A DNA stretch of 41,086 bases from an uncultured Clostridia bacterium. GTDB lineage: Bacteria; Bacillota; Clostridia; Christensenellales; UBA1242. Shown one piece after another: positions 32,589 through 41,086 of the stretch; the first letter of the stretch is position 1; every line of letters begins with the position of its first letter. A program made the translations under genes and the position numbers. The notes under the pieces are model-generated. The model did no database searches, had not been told where the DNA came from, and worked only from the letters and a program-made list of their open reading frames with translations. Location: assembly GCA_944345705.1 (NCBI GenBank), contig CALVML010000010.1, positions 1-41,086 on the forward strand, given 5' to 3'.

Positions 32589-34376
32589 TTATTCCACAAT
32601 AATGAATTGATAGAAATAGGTTTCAAAATTATCATCATAGGCTTCTAGATATATCATGCTTCCTGAGTAATATTCTGGTACAACAAATTCTCCTGATATT
32701 TCTTCGCTATCTAGATAAACCTTTATGCTCTCATTATTTGTTTGAAAGGTAAGTATATCGCCTACCTTAACAGCGTCTGTAAAGCTGTGTTTTTGTCCGT
32801 TTACATACATTGTGACAGGCTTTTCAAGTTCAATATAGATGGTAAAATATGCGTTTTGTTCTCCTGTTAGTTTAACTCTTAAGGTAACTAAATTTATCAA
32901 CTCAAGATCATTTGTATTTACTGTATAATCACAATAGTCTGTTAATTTATCTTGATAGATGTCATCGTAGTATACAAGACAATTACATTCTAGATCTATT
33001 AGTTCATTAAATACTATTTGACAAGAAGAACTATCTCTAGGCAATTCAATATATATTTCATTGCCCTGCTGAGTATAGGACAGTTCTGTTCCGTCAAGCA
33101 GTACATCAATATCTAAGTTTAATATGACATCTAAATAAATTTGAGTTTCTATTGTACAAATATTTTTATCATTAGGAGTAAAGATAATATCATACAGTCC
33201 ACTATCTATTAATAGATTAGAAGGATTTTTAAAACTCCATACTCCTTCGATTTGACAATAGGATAGTTGTGAGTTTTGATTTAGGTATGCTTTTACTATG
33301 CCATCGGTTAAAGTCACTGTTGATAATTCTTGACTATATACAGCTTGAGATGGAGTAGGATTAGACAAAATATCAGCAGAAAGTGGAATAATTTCAGCTT
33401 TTATCTCGAAAATTGTTGAATTTTTGCCTGAAAAAGTTAAATTTTCGTTATTTACTAGTTCAAATTCAAGTACCAATAGTTTTTCGCCAACACTGCAATC
33501 TTTCTCATAATCATTACTTGCAAAGTATACATCAACTGGCTTTATGTAGTCTAAGCAATCTATGGTAGACGAAAACTCTATCAAAGAAAATATATAACCT
33601 GTATATTCAAAAGATGCATCATATACCTTTGTAACCTTTGTTGTAAGTGGCGTTATATTAACTTCTGACTTCTCTATCTCAAATGGAATTTTGGCTGAAA
33701 TAGAAGTATAACTATCAGTGCCCTTTACTTCTGCTTTAAGATAATATTTTCCAGCTTGAGTTGGTGTTTCGTTTAATAACATATTATCTAAAGTATAATA
33801 GTTGTAGACAATCTCTCCATACTTGCTTTGTGCATTGACAACTTCTGGACTTTCTCCATAAGTCCAATTATTAATAGCAGGATAAACTATCCACTCATTT
33901 TGATTTTGAGATACTTCTACTATAACAGCAGTTTCTTTCACTTTTCCATTATCATTAAAACATAACTTTTCTGTGTATTTTCCTGTAGCAGTATATATTT
34001 TACTAGCATTTTCAAAGTAAACATTTTCAGGCAAGATAATATCGTTTAAAGATTGACCTACATACAAATTTAATCTATCAAAATCAAATACAACAACTTG
34101 AATGTTTGAAATTAAATCATTGTATTTGATCTCAAAGCTATACACTCCTTCTTTTCCACTATCAAAATTACTATCAAAAGAATAGAGAGAACTATCTAAC
34201 AATATATTCTCATCTCCATCTGCAAGTGCGACACTAAAGTCACCACTTTCAATTTCTTGACCAATATTGTATAACCAGATATCTTGAATTACGACTAATT
34301 CTTGTTTACTACAACCGACAAATGTAATCAATGAAAAAACTGCTATGACAAGTAGCAAAACCCTTAACTTTTTCAC
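32589..34376 (-). CDS. Large lipoprotein with MBG-like domain
   Basis: 595 residues starting at a GTG (34374-34376) after AGGAG at good spacing. The signal peptide ends LITFVGC, a lipobox-like site identical in its last four residues to the lipoprotein at 2053. An MBG-like Ig domain lies around 165-240 (WTYGESPEVVNAQSKYGEIVYNYY ... PTQAGKYYLKAEVKGTDSYT); several further beta-rich repeats follow. No enzymatic motif. A TTGACA-17-TAAAAT promoter with an adjacent 0A box precedes it, so expression may follow Spo0A. Probably a cell-surface structural or adhesive protein. Confidence 0.85.
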   Translation of the reverse strand: MKKLRVLLLVIAVFSLITFVGCSKQELVVIQDIWLYNIGQEIESGDFSVALADGDENILLDSSLYSFDSNFDSGKEGVYSFEIKYNDLISNIQVVVFDFDRLNLYVGQSLNDIILPENVYFENASKIYTATGKYTEKLCFNDNGKVKETAVIVEVSQNQNEWIVYPAINNWTYGESPEVVNAQSKYGEIVYNYYTLDNMLLNETPTQAGKYYLKAEVKGTDSYTSISAKIPFEIEKSEVNITPLTTKVTKVYDASFEYTGYIFSLIEFSSTIDCLDYIKPVDVYFASNDYEKDCSVGEKLLVLEFELVNNENLTFSGKNSTIFEIKAEIIPLSADILSNPTPSQAVYSQELSTVTLTDGIVKAYLNQNSQLSYCQIEGVWSFKNPSNLLIDSGLYDIIFTPNDKNICTIETQIYLDVILNLDIDVLLDGTELSYTQQGNEIYIELPRDSSSCQIVFNELIDLECNCLVYYDDIYQDKLTDYCDYTVNTNDLELINLVTLRVKLTGEQNAYFTIYIELEKPVTMYVNGQKHSFTDAVKVGDILTFQTNNESIKVYLDSEEISGEFVVPEYYSGSMIYLEAYDDNFETYFYQFIIVE

Positions 34377-34415
34377 GAATTCTCCTAATATTTCAAGTAT
34401 TTTAAGACCAAGTAA

Positions 34416-34457
34416 ATTTTATTGCTAAATTTGTATATTGTCAAATATTTTGTCGAA
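34416..34457 (-). promoter_or_regulatory. SigA promoter with adjacent Spo0A box
   Basis: On the minus strand TTGACA (34439-34444), 17-base spacer, TAAAAT (34416-34421). A perfect 0A box TTGTCGAA (plus strand, 34450-34457) lies 5 bases upstream of the -35, a position used by Spo0A to activate SigA promoters. Confidence 0.7.
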
Positions 34458-34731
34458 TTTTAATGAAAAAGATGATAAGAGATGCATTTTTAACTTGGAT
34501 TGCAAAATTTTAAAACATTGGTAAAAATCAAATCAGAAATACTCTCATAAAATATAGTTATTAAATAATAACCATTGAAATTATATTTAATCACATAAAA
34601 TTTTAAAAAGCGCAACAAGAAACTACAAATGTAGAAATCAAAAATAAGCAATTTGCGCATTAGCGCAAAAAAATATTTGCAAATTGCATTTTGATTTATG
34701 ATGAATTTTCAATACAAAATAATTTATATTA

Positions 34732-34821
34732 TCGGAAGCCGAACTTGCTTGCAAGAGTGAGGCTGATGGTTATACATACTAGGTGATGAGTATGCGTTAG
34801 CACACAAATTCGCAAGAATTT
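34732..34821 (+). ncRNA. Candidate structured RNA (four consecutive hairpins)
   Basis: In an AT-rich region this stretch is richer in G and C and folds by eye into: TCGG-AAG-CCGA (34732-34742), CTTGC-TT-GCAAG (34744-34755), a stem GCTGATG/CGTTAGC (34762-34768 with 34794-34800) enclosing CATACT-8-AGTATG (34775-34794), and AAATTC-GCAA-GAATTT with a GNRA loop (34806-34821). I do not recognise a known riboswitch, 6S, SRP or ribozyme. No clear promoter or terminator flanks it, so transcription and strand are unproven. Confidence 0.35.
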
Positions 34822-35776
34822 ATAAAATTCCATACCAATAAAATTTTAAGATCATATAGTTTATATTCAAAGTAGATGATTTTATTTTTTTAAATAAGCA
34901 AAATTTTATAGGTCTTGGCTTTGAAATTTTTGACCATTGCATCATCGAAAACAACCGTCAAATAATTAAAACTTATAAAAATTGCTTAAATTATATAAAC
35001 CACCTAGATGTGTTGATTATTAATATAAGATGACAATCACGGATATTGTAACAAAATAGATACTGAAATACCAAGTGTAAAGCGATAAGGCGTTTGAATA
35101 ATAAAATCTAATGAAATTATTTAAATAGAAAAAACGTCTACATGAAAGCTTATTAGAAATTGGGGAAATATTTTTTGTTGATCTGCAGTCCTTTTATTTA
35201 CGCGCTATATAAAAATATTGCAATTATTCTATTTATAAAGTTATTTTTGATTTTATCTATCAATTTTACAATATTATCTAGGTTTATTAAAAATACCAGA
35301 ACTGGAAAAAACTGATCCATGACCTAAACCATGACAAAGCATTTATATTGCATTGATCATCTTACTAAAAAGTCGAAATCCTGAAAAAGTTTTTTTTAAA
35401 AATAGTAGGTAATGCGCAGTAAGCGTTTAATTAATGTTTAGCTACTCTTGTATAATAAATAGTGATAATCACAAGAAGGCGTTTAAAATAAAATATAAAA
35501 ATTGTTTGATTGTTTATCCATGATTTTTAGTAATCTATTTTTTATATTTTATAATTAGAAAACTTTACACAACGCATGTACTTACAAAACAAAATTCAGT
35601 TATTAATGATATAAATGTTGTAGAGTGCAACATGTTTTTGCAAAAATTTTGATATGTTTATATTAAAAATGGCCGATATTTACTTATCTCTGTTATCATA
35701 CTGTAAAGCAAATGTTTTTTGTTCAAGGATTTTTCTTATAAAATGTAAAGTGTTTGTAAAGCATCTCTCTATAAAC

Positions 35777-35810
35777 AACGCATATTGTTTCACGTGAAAC
35801 AATATGCGTT
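35777..35810. promoter_or_regulatory. parS: parS site 1 within a 34-bp perfect palindrome
   Basis: The core TGTTTCACGTGAAACA at 35786-35801 matches the bacterial parS consensus exactly. It is embedded in a longer perfect palindrome from AACGCATA at 35777 to TATGCGTT at 35810. ParB loads at such sites to build the segregation complex. Confidence 0.95.
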
Positions 35811-35906
35811 TGAGAAAGTAATTGCTTAATTTTTTTGCTTAATCTAAAGCTAAATATTTACTGTTTACTCTAAATCATTAATTTAAGTTCAATAATTGTA
35901 AATAAT

Positions 35907-35930
35907 AAAATGTTTCACGTGAAACATTTT
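35907..35930. promoter_or_regulatory. parS: parS site 2
   Basis: TGTTTCACGTGAAACA at 35911-35926, extended to a 24-bp palindrome by AAAA and TTTT. It lies 125 bases after site 1. Confidence 0.95.
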
Positions 35931-35981
35931 GTCTATTATGAAATGTTTTAATCTTTAAATCCGACCTATTTACCATAAAAA

Positions 35982-35999
35982 TTGTTTCACGTGAAACAA
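35982..35999. promoter_or_regulatory. parS: parS site 3
   Basis: TGTTTCACGTGAAACA at 35983-35998, palindromic over 18 bp. It lies 72 bases after site 2, completing a cluster within 215 bp just upstream of parAB. Confidence 0.95.
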
Positions 36000-36735
36000 A
36001 AAAAATTAAAATACATAATAGCGCATATAACAAATAATGTGTTTTCGTCGATTTGATTTTAAAAATTGGTTTTTTCGACTTGGCAGGGTAAAAATAAATG
36101 TGGCATCCGATTTAATAGTTTTGGAGTTCAGTCATTGATTATTGTATGTATTTAGATCTTTTACAACGTTGATATAAGAAGGTATATGAAATAATTTTTT
36201 GAATAACATTGGCTAAAAATATTTGTTTAACTAAGGCAAAACGCTATGATTAAAATAATAAAGTACATGGCGTGATATTTTATTTGGTAATTTATTTAAG
36301 CGATGCCTTTAGTTAATTATAACAAAATTTGGAAAATATTAAAAATATAGCAACAAGAAAGTGTATAGGTATGGCTTTTATTGTTCTCTTAAGTTATCAA
36401 GAAATTGAAAAATATTTGCTCTCATTTTATAGTATATTCTTTATTTAATAGGTTTATTTGTTTTATGAAAACGATTGATTAGTGTTGTAACTTGGTATTT
36501 ATAATTCATTAATAATATATACATGGGTTTTAAACTTTTTCGATCAGTTATTTTATTGGATTTGTATTTTAAAAACATAAATATTTTTTTGTTGAAGTAT
36601 AATTTTAAAATTTAAAAATTGATTGCGCTAAGATTGATTTGATGATTTATTTATTATGCGCTAATTAATGTGTAAAAATTTTTAAGATTAATTGCAAATT
36701 TTTTTTTAAAATAGTTTCTTTTTCTTTTTGTTTTG

Positions 36736-36744
36736 TGTTATATT
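36736..36744 (+). promoter_or_regulatory. Possible promoter of parAB
   Basis: TGTTATATT (TGn with TATATT at 36739-36744), an extended -10; the -35 is unclear. The resulting leader of about 160 bases contains a TGCATAA/TTATGCA hairpin at 36763-36784. Tentative. Confidence 0.4.
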
Positions 36745-36913
36745 ATAAGTAGAAGAAAATACTGCATAATAAATATTTTATGCAAGTTTTAAATTCGTAA
36801 GTCTTAGTAACTTTTTATACTAGCTTGTTATGATAGGCTTGGCGGACAAATACTTTTAATTTTTTCTTCTATGTTATTTTTACAAGTACTAAAGATTATT
36901 ACAAGGAGTTTTT

Positions 36914-37741
36914 ATGGGAAAGATAATTGCTTTTGCTAATCAAAAGGGCGGAGTAGGAAAGACTACAACATGCGTGAATTTGGCGGCTTATGTAGCAGCA
37001 ATGGGTAAAAAGGTTTTGGTTGTAGATTTAGATCCACAAGGAAGTGCTACTAGCGGACTTGGTATTGACAAAACTAAGGATTTGAAAACTATATACGATC
37101 TTATATCAGGCGATACTGCTATAGATGAGGTTATAAAGCCTACAGTACTTGAGGGACTAGATGTAATACCATCAACTGTTGATTTAGCTGGGGCTGAAAT
37201 TGAAATGGTACATATGCCACAACGTGAGAAGATTGTGAAGGGTATTTTGGACAATGTAAAAGATCGATATGATTTTATTATGATCGACTGTCCGCCTTCT
37301 CTTGGACTTATAACTGTCAATGCATTGACGGCTTGCAACAGTGTAATAATTCCTATGCTATGTGAGTATTATTCGCTTATTGGAATTACGCAATTGATGA
37401 ACACTATAAGATTAATCAAATTTCACTTAAATCCTACAATAGATGTTGAAGGCGTTGTCATGACAATGAAGGATAATAGGTCAAACCTTACCAAGCAAGT
37501 ATCTGATGAGATTTTAAAGTTTTTTGGCAAGAAGGTGTTTTTTACATATATACCTAGGAATATTCGACTTGCCGAAGCTCCAAGTCATGGGGAGCCAATC
37601 CTCATATACGAGCCTGATTCTAAAGGGGCTGAGAGCTATTTGTCACTTGCGGAAGAATTTTTGAATAGAAATAAAGTTAGTTATGAAACAATAACTAAAG
37701 ATACAAAAATAAAGTTAAGAGAGGTGAAGAACAATGGATAA
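36914..37741 (+). CDS. parA: Chromosome partitioning ATPase ParA/Soj
   Basis: Deviant Walker-type ATPase that works with ParB-parS to separate origins. 275 residues: [20 protein letters not shown] with the Walker A loop at 10-17, [16 protein letters not shown], and [17 protein letters not shown] (Walker B). TACAAGGAG precedes the ATG. It overlaps parB by 8 bases. It lacks an N-terminal helix-turn-helix, as expected for the small chromosomal Soj type. Confidence 0.97.
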   Translation: MGKIIAFANQKGGVGKTTTCVNLAAYVAAMGKKVLVVDLDPQGSATSGLGIDKTKDLKTIYDLISGDTAIDEVIKPTVLEGLDVIPSTVDLAGAEIEMVHMPQREKIVKGILDNVKDRYDFIMIDCPPSLGLITVNALTACNSVIIPMLCEYYSLIGITQLMNTIRLIKFHLNPTIDVEGVVMTMKDNRSNLTKQVSDEILKFFGKKVFFTYIPRNIRLAEAPSHGEPILIYEPDSKGAESYLSLAEEFLNRNKVSYETITKDTKIKLREVKNNG

Positions 37742-38729
37742 AAAGAAAGGTTTAGGAAGAGGACTTGAGTCACTTTTTGCTATGTATGATGAAGAAGATA
37801 CAAATTATGCCGAAAGTGCGGGAAATCGTGAAACAGTAGGCACTGCAAATGAAAATGTTAAAGCCACTGCAAACACATCAAATAAAGATGGTGTGACTGA
37901 ATTGGATGTGAATAAGATATATCCAAATCCTAATCAGCCGAGAAAGCACTTTGACGAAGAGGCATTACAAGAACTTGCAAGTTCTATTAAGTTGCATGGT
38001 GTAATACAGCCTTTGGTAGTTAATAAAACGGATGATGGGAATTATATGATCATAGCGGGTGAGAGAAGATGGCGCGCTTCAAAACTTGCTGGCATAACTA
38101 AAGTTCCGGTCGTTATTAAAAACTATACTGAAAAGCAAGTAAAAGAAATCTCTATCATTGAAAACTTGCAAAGGGAGGATCTTAATCCAATTGAAGCTGC
38201 AAGAGCTATAAAGCAACTTATGGATGAATATAATCTTACACAGGAAACTGTTTCTGATAGAATTGGTAAAAGTAGATCTAATGTAGCCAATACTCTAAGA
38301 TTGCTTCAACTATATCCTGACGTAATCAATATGATCGAACAAGGGAAACTGTCAAGTGGTCATGCGAGATGTTTGGTCGTAGTCGATGATGTTACTCAAC
38401 AAATTAAACTTGCAAAACAGGCCTGTGATGGCAAAATGTCTGTTCGTGAACTTGAAAAAGCTGTTAAGAATTATCTAAATCCACCTAAAAACGCTTCAAC
38501 TAAGGTTGTTCAACAATCATTAGAATTGAAGGAATTAATTAATGACATGCAGAGAGTTTTTGCGACAAAGGTTTCCGCTATTGGAAATGACAATAAAGGG
38601 CGTATTTATATAGATTATTACTCAAGAGATGATTTGGATAGACTTTCCGACATGATAGAACTTTTGAAGAAAAAAGAAATCACTCTTGGTGATTTACGAA
38701 ATTATAATAAGCGTCACCCTAATGGTTAA
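37734..38729 (+). CDS. parB: Chromosome partitioning protein ParB/Spo0J
   Basis: CTP-dependent clamp that binds parS and spreads. 331 residues: [11 protein letters not shown] at the start, then [20 protein letters not shown], the GERRWRAS motif of the CTP-binding domain, the helix-turn-helix [24 protein letters not shown] that reads parS, and a C-terminal dimerisation part. Three perfect parS sites lie 1.7-2 kb upstream. ParB can also modulate DnaA through ParA and link origins to SMC. Confidence 0.97.
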   Translation: MDKKKGLGRGLESLFAMYDEEDTNYAESAGNRETVGTANENVKATANTSNKDGVTELDVNKIYPNPNQPRKHFDEEALQELASSIKLHGVIQPLVVNKTDDGNYMIIAGERRWRASKLAGITKVPVVIKNYTEKQVKEISIIENLQREDLNPIEAARAIKQLMDEYNLTQETVSDRIGKSRSNVANTLRLLQLYPDVINMIEQGKLSSGHARCLVVVDDVTQQIKLAKQACDGKMSVRELEKAVKNYLNPPKNASTKVVQQSLELKELINDMQRVFATKVSAIGNDNKGRIYIDYYSRDDLDRLSDMIELLKKKEITLGDLRNYNKRHPNG

Positions 38730-39222
38730 GACGATTAGGACTTACAAGAGTTATATCTCTGCCGAAATGAGAACTAAGAATTTTAAATTTTAAAACTAAA
38801 AAAGTTTGTTGTATAATTTTTATTAGTAAAATTATTTTCGTAAATTTCAATAAAAAAATTAAAAAAAGTGGCAAAATTTTGCAAAAAAAGCGATATTTTG
38901 CTATTTTTTTGTTTAATTTATTGTTTACTATTAAATTTGTTTATGAATTAAAAAGTGGTTAGTAGGGGTAATCTTGAGTGATTTATAATCAACTTTATCA
39001 ATCTTTGATTGGCGAATAAAACAAAGATTATTTAACTTGGTTGTCGGTTATAATTTGCAGATTTCTCAAGAGTAAAATGTGAATTGTAATGAGATGTTGG
39101 TATTTAGACAAGATTGTAAAAACCTTTTAAAATAAAGATGCTTAAAATTTAATAATCATTAAAATAAAAGTTTTGCAGTTTGTGCAATATAACATCAAAA
39201 TATTCTCTAAATTGTTGACAAG
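38730..39222. other. Gene-free AT-rich stretch
   Basis: Nothing recognisable: no coding region, no repeat shared with the rest of the window, only weak A/T hairpins after parB (AAACT..AAGTTT near 38795; A-rich/T-rich arms around 38880-38910) that might end parB. It stops at the nine-G run where the surface-protein fragment begins. Confidence 0.5.
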
Positions 39223-39600
39223 CGGGGGGGGGTATTTGGGAATGCAGGAATAATAGCAGGCAGTGGCAATAAAAAAACAAATATATCAAATTGTGTTGTA
39301 AGTGGGTCGGTTAATGGATCAACAGTTGGCAGTATAATCGGCAATGGTAATGGAGCGAGCATCATTACTGCATGTCTTGCGAAAGGCGTAAACACAGCAA
39401 GTTTTGCTGGTGGCAGTGCAAGTGTTGACAGTTGTATATATGAACTTACAGATGGCACAAAAGGAGCAAGTGACAGCTTTAATGATTACAGCGCTTGGAT
39501 CTATCCATCTAATTTTGGCTATCCAATGCCAAAGGCTTTTATGTGGTATCCATATCCTGAACTTAGCGAAGATAGTTTGAATACTTGGATAAATGGGTAA
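39223..39600 (+). pseudogene. Orphan 3' fragment of a GLUG-type surface protein
   Basis: Reading from the nine-G run (39224-39232) in the frame GTA-TTT-GGG gives VFGNAGIIAGSGNKKTNISN, then GSVNGSTVGSIIGNGNGASI (GLUG-like repeats) and an end DYSAWIYPSNFGYPMPKAFMWYPYP..NTWING stop at 39600. The ending matches the end of the protein at 28968-31613 in layout (DYSxWI .. YPxP .. WxP). There is no start codon, ribosome site or upstream coding sequence in frame: a TAA lies at 39208-39210. So this is a decayed or recombined gene end, or an assembly join at the G run. Confidence 0.8.
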
Positions 39601-39840
39601 AAAATAAATTAGATATTGAAAACGTGATTCTATATATGGATATATTTATATATATTATAAAATAATCTATATAATAATCTCAGTTCACCAAAAGCCGATA
39701 TAGCGAATAATCTTTTTTTATCAAGAATTGTTTATTTCTATTTTATAGATTATAGTTGTCGTTTATCAAACAAAACAAGCTTATGGTAATCGTTATTAGT
39801 GTATAGAAAACAAAGAATAAAATTATAGACTAATTCGATA

Positions 39841-39869
39841 TTGACATATAAGTGTATTTCGTTTATACT
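39841..39869 (+). promoter_or_regulatory. SigA promoter of the gene at 39887
   Basis: TTGACA at 39841-39846, 17-base spacer, TATACT at 39864-39869, then AAAAGGAG before the ATG. Confidence 0.85.
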
Positions 39870-39886
39870 AATAAAAAGGAGAGATT

Positions 39887-40387
39887 ATGATAAAAGGAGA
39901 GTATGCATTTTATAATTATGCAATAAGAGGGGTTGAAGAAAATCGCAAGGGGATGTATGATCCTGAACAGGAGGACAAAGAAAAATATATTAATCCTGAC
40001 CTTCTTGTGCTTAAGTATGGCTTAGGCAGGGGAAAAGAATTTTATTTTAGAAAAGAGGACTCATATAAACTGCTTCAAAAAATAGTAGGCAAGAATTGCT
40101 TAGAGTTCTTCAAAGTTACTAAAGAGAAATTTGATACGCTTGTGAAAGAAAATGGTTACTTAGATGTGTTAAATCATTATTTAGAAGGAAGAGCGGTTGT
40201 TATTGTCAGCGAGTTTGAAAACTATTTAGAGTACTTTAATGGCGGACAGAATAAAGTAGTCGGTTTGACAGGAATAGATTTAGACGGCGAATATATCGCA
40301 AAAAATAAAGAAGACCTATTTCTTAATACTGTATCTTATGACGACATCTACAATTATCGTGCAGATGACGAGTATGGAAGAGAGTAA
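39887..40387 (+). CDS. Unknown protein; paralogue of the gene at 7686-8177
   Basis: 166 residues from an ATG after AAAAGGAG. No known domain is recognised. It is a clear paralogue of the protein at 7686: MIKGEYAFY start, NPDLLVLKYG, FYFRKEDSYKLLQKIVG, VLNHYLEGRAVVIVS, VGLTGIDLDGEYIAKNKEDLF and VSYDDIYNY line up block by block. Predicted cytosolic, acidic C-terminus. It has its own strong promoter and terminator and sits directly before the 23S rRNA promoter, so neighbours give little hint of role. A family of small proteins, maybe with regulatory or replication-linked function, is possible but unproven. Confidence 0.88.
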   Translation: MIKGEYAFYNYAIRGVEENRKGMYDPEQEDKEKYINPDLLVLKYGLGRGKEFYFRKEDSYKLLQKIVGKNCLEFFKVTKEKFDTLVKENGYLDVLNHYLEGRAVVIVSEFENYLEYFNGGQNKVVGLTGIDLDGEYIAKNKEDLFLNTVSYDDIYNYRADDEYGRE

Positions 40388-40422
40388 AAATCATATTCAA
40401 TATATTTGAGTAATTACAAAAG

Positions 40423-40450
40423 GAGCAATTAATGAATTTGCTCTTTTTTT
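40423..40450 (+). terminator. Terminator of the gene at 39887
   Basis: GAGCAA (40423-40428) pairs with TTGCTC (40438-40443), followed by seven T. It isolates the gene from the rRNA promoter. Confidence 0.85.
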
Positions 40451-40750
40451 GTATATTTATAATTTCAAATTTTTAAGCGAAAAGTTTTTATTGTCCTATA
40501 AATTTTTGTCTTATTGTTTTCTATTTTTCTCTTTACGAGATTAAAAACTGTAAAAATTTTTGGTTTGAAATTGCTGATACGAGAAAATTTTTCATCGGAG
40601 CAAAGAAATTTTGAATTTAAAAATTGGCAAAAAGATCATTAAATTTATCACTTAAGGTCAAGAATTCACAAACACACGGAAATGTGTTGGAATTTCGGCG
40701 AAAAAAAAGAAAAAAAGTTAAAAATTTTTTAATTTTTTTTGAAAAAACTG

Positions 40751-40780
40751 TTGACAAGAATTCTGCATTTGTGCTATTAT
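40751..40780 (+). promoter_or_regulatory. Promoter of the 23S rRNA transcript
   Basis: TTGACA at 40751-40756, 18-base spacer, TATTAT at 40775-40780, preceded by an A/T-rich tract that could serve as an UP element. It is the last promoter before the 23S gene, with no 16S between. Confidence 0.8.
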
Positions 40781-40787
40781 ACTCATG

Positions 40788-41013
40788 CTAACTTGAAAAG
40801 GGGTTGCTGATGCAATCTGTTAGCAATAGAACCTTGACAACTACATAGTATATGTTTTACAGAATGTAAAACGAGTCAAATATTCAATTTATGTTAATTT
40901 TTAATGTAATACGAATATCTGCATAATTCAATTTACGTCGAGTAAATGAATAACAAGAGTCTAATATTAGACTAGCGAAAATGCTAAGAATCCAATTCAT
41001 TTTTTTTTGAAAT
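40788..41013 (+). other. 23S leader with spacer-type motifs
   Basis: About 225 bases that resemble the 3' part of a 16S-23S spacer: a GCTAAC/GTTAGC stem (about 40786-40837) enclosing TTGC-TGAT-GCAA, and GAACCTTGACAACTACATAG, the motif usual before Firmicutes 23S genes. No tRNA is present. The last bases probably form part of the 23S processing stem. Confidence 0.7.
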
Positions 41014-41086
41014 GATTAAGCTACAAAGAGCATATAGGGGATGCCTTGGCACTAGGCGCCGATGAAGGACGTGATAAGCTGCGATA
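41014..41086 (+). rRNA. rrl: 23S ribosomal RNA, 5' end (partial)
   Basis: The sequence from about 41014 (GATTAAGCTACAAAGAG) through GGGGATGCCTTGGCA and GCCGATGAAGGACGTG to CTGCGATA matches the conserved 5' end of bacterial 23S rRNA. The gene runs off the window edge after about 73 bases. Confidence 0.93.

Larger units (their letters stand above)
34458..36913. other. Gene-free region with parS sites
   Basis: About 2.45 kb with no coding region that I can support on either strand. It holds a hairpin TTTGCGC-ATTA-GCGCAAA at 34652-34669, a cluster of possible RNA hairpins at 34732-34821, three parS sites at 35786-35998, and the parA promoter. Otherwise it is AT-rich sequence without visible repeats or gene remnants. 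Confidence 0.7.

Noticed and set aside
34762..34800. Hammerhead ribozyme core
   Set aside because: CTGATGG differs from CTGANGA and no GAAA partner is in place.
39207..39458. Minus-strand frame across the surface fragment
   Set aside because: The plus strand carries clear GLUG-type homology; the opposite frame is Pro/Leu-rich shadow.

Overview
The window looks like the replication-origin region of a low-GC Firmicutes (Clostridia-type) chromosome, probably an uncultured or gut-associated lineage. The reasons are very AT-rich DNA, strong GGAGG-type ribosome sites, TGA used as a stop, a Spo0A homologue, the origin block recF/dnaA/dnaN and rpmH-rnpA-yidD-yidC-jag, parAB with parS sites, and secreted proteins with Ig-like, InlB-type and GLUG-like repeats. 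The left edge cuts a surface-protein gene and the right edge cuts a 23S rRNA gene. Both are multicopy sequence types, so this may be a contig bounded by repeats.

Layout. 0-3.4 kb: start of a secreted GLUG-type protein (minus), trpS, and an Ig-like lipoprotein. 3.4-7.6 kb: recF diverges from dnaA; oriC lies between dnaA and dnaN. 7.7-9.1 kb: a small gene of unknown function coupled to dut, then a small minus-strand unknown. 9.3-12.4 kb: rpmH, rnpA, yidD, yidC (with a large extracytoplasmic insertion) and jag in one tight operon. 12.5-12.8 kb: a tandem array of short palindromes. 12.8-34.4 kb: a block read mostly from the minus strand, starting with mnmE and pgi and continuing with MBL hydrolase, GNAT, Fic, YolD/Y-family polymerase, NUDIX, Smr, Spo0A, phosphoesterase/YqeY, tRNA-Met, a macrodomain-like protein, ogt, rubrerythrin and large envelope proteins. 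34.4-36.9 kb: a gene-free region holding three perfect parS sites and a cluster of possible RNA hairpins. 36.9-38.7 kb: parA-parB. 39.2-39.6 kb: an orphan 3' end of a surface-protein gene starting at a run of nine G. 39.9-40.4 kb: a paralogue of the unknown gene beside dut. 40.75-41.09 kb: a strong promoter, a leader and the first bases of a 23S rRNA with no 16S upstream.

How it fits together. DnaA, DnaN, RecF, the oriC boxes and ParABS are the replication and segregation core; RpmH, RnpA, YidD, YidC and Jag serve ribosome and membrane-protein biogenesis. The mostly minus orientation of 12.8-34.4 kb is head-on to a fork leaving oriC to the right. With mnmE flipped against jag, this suggests a roughly 22-kb inversion whose left edge is the palindrome array. 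The most unusual items are a two-member unknown protein family (7.7 and 39.9 kb), a Spo0A with Glu at the phospho-acceptor position, two palindromic repeat families whose stems co-vary (one built into a 428-bp composite element), a tRNA-Met remnant filled with those palindromes, the YidC insertion, the 23S gene with its own promoter, and the parS/RNA-like intergenic region.
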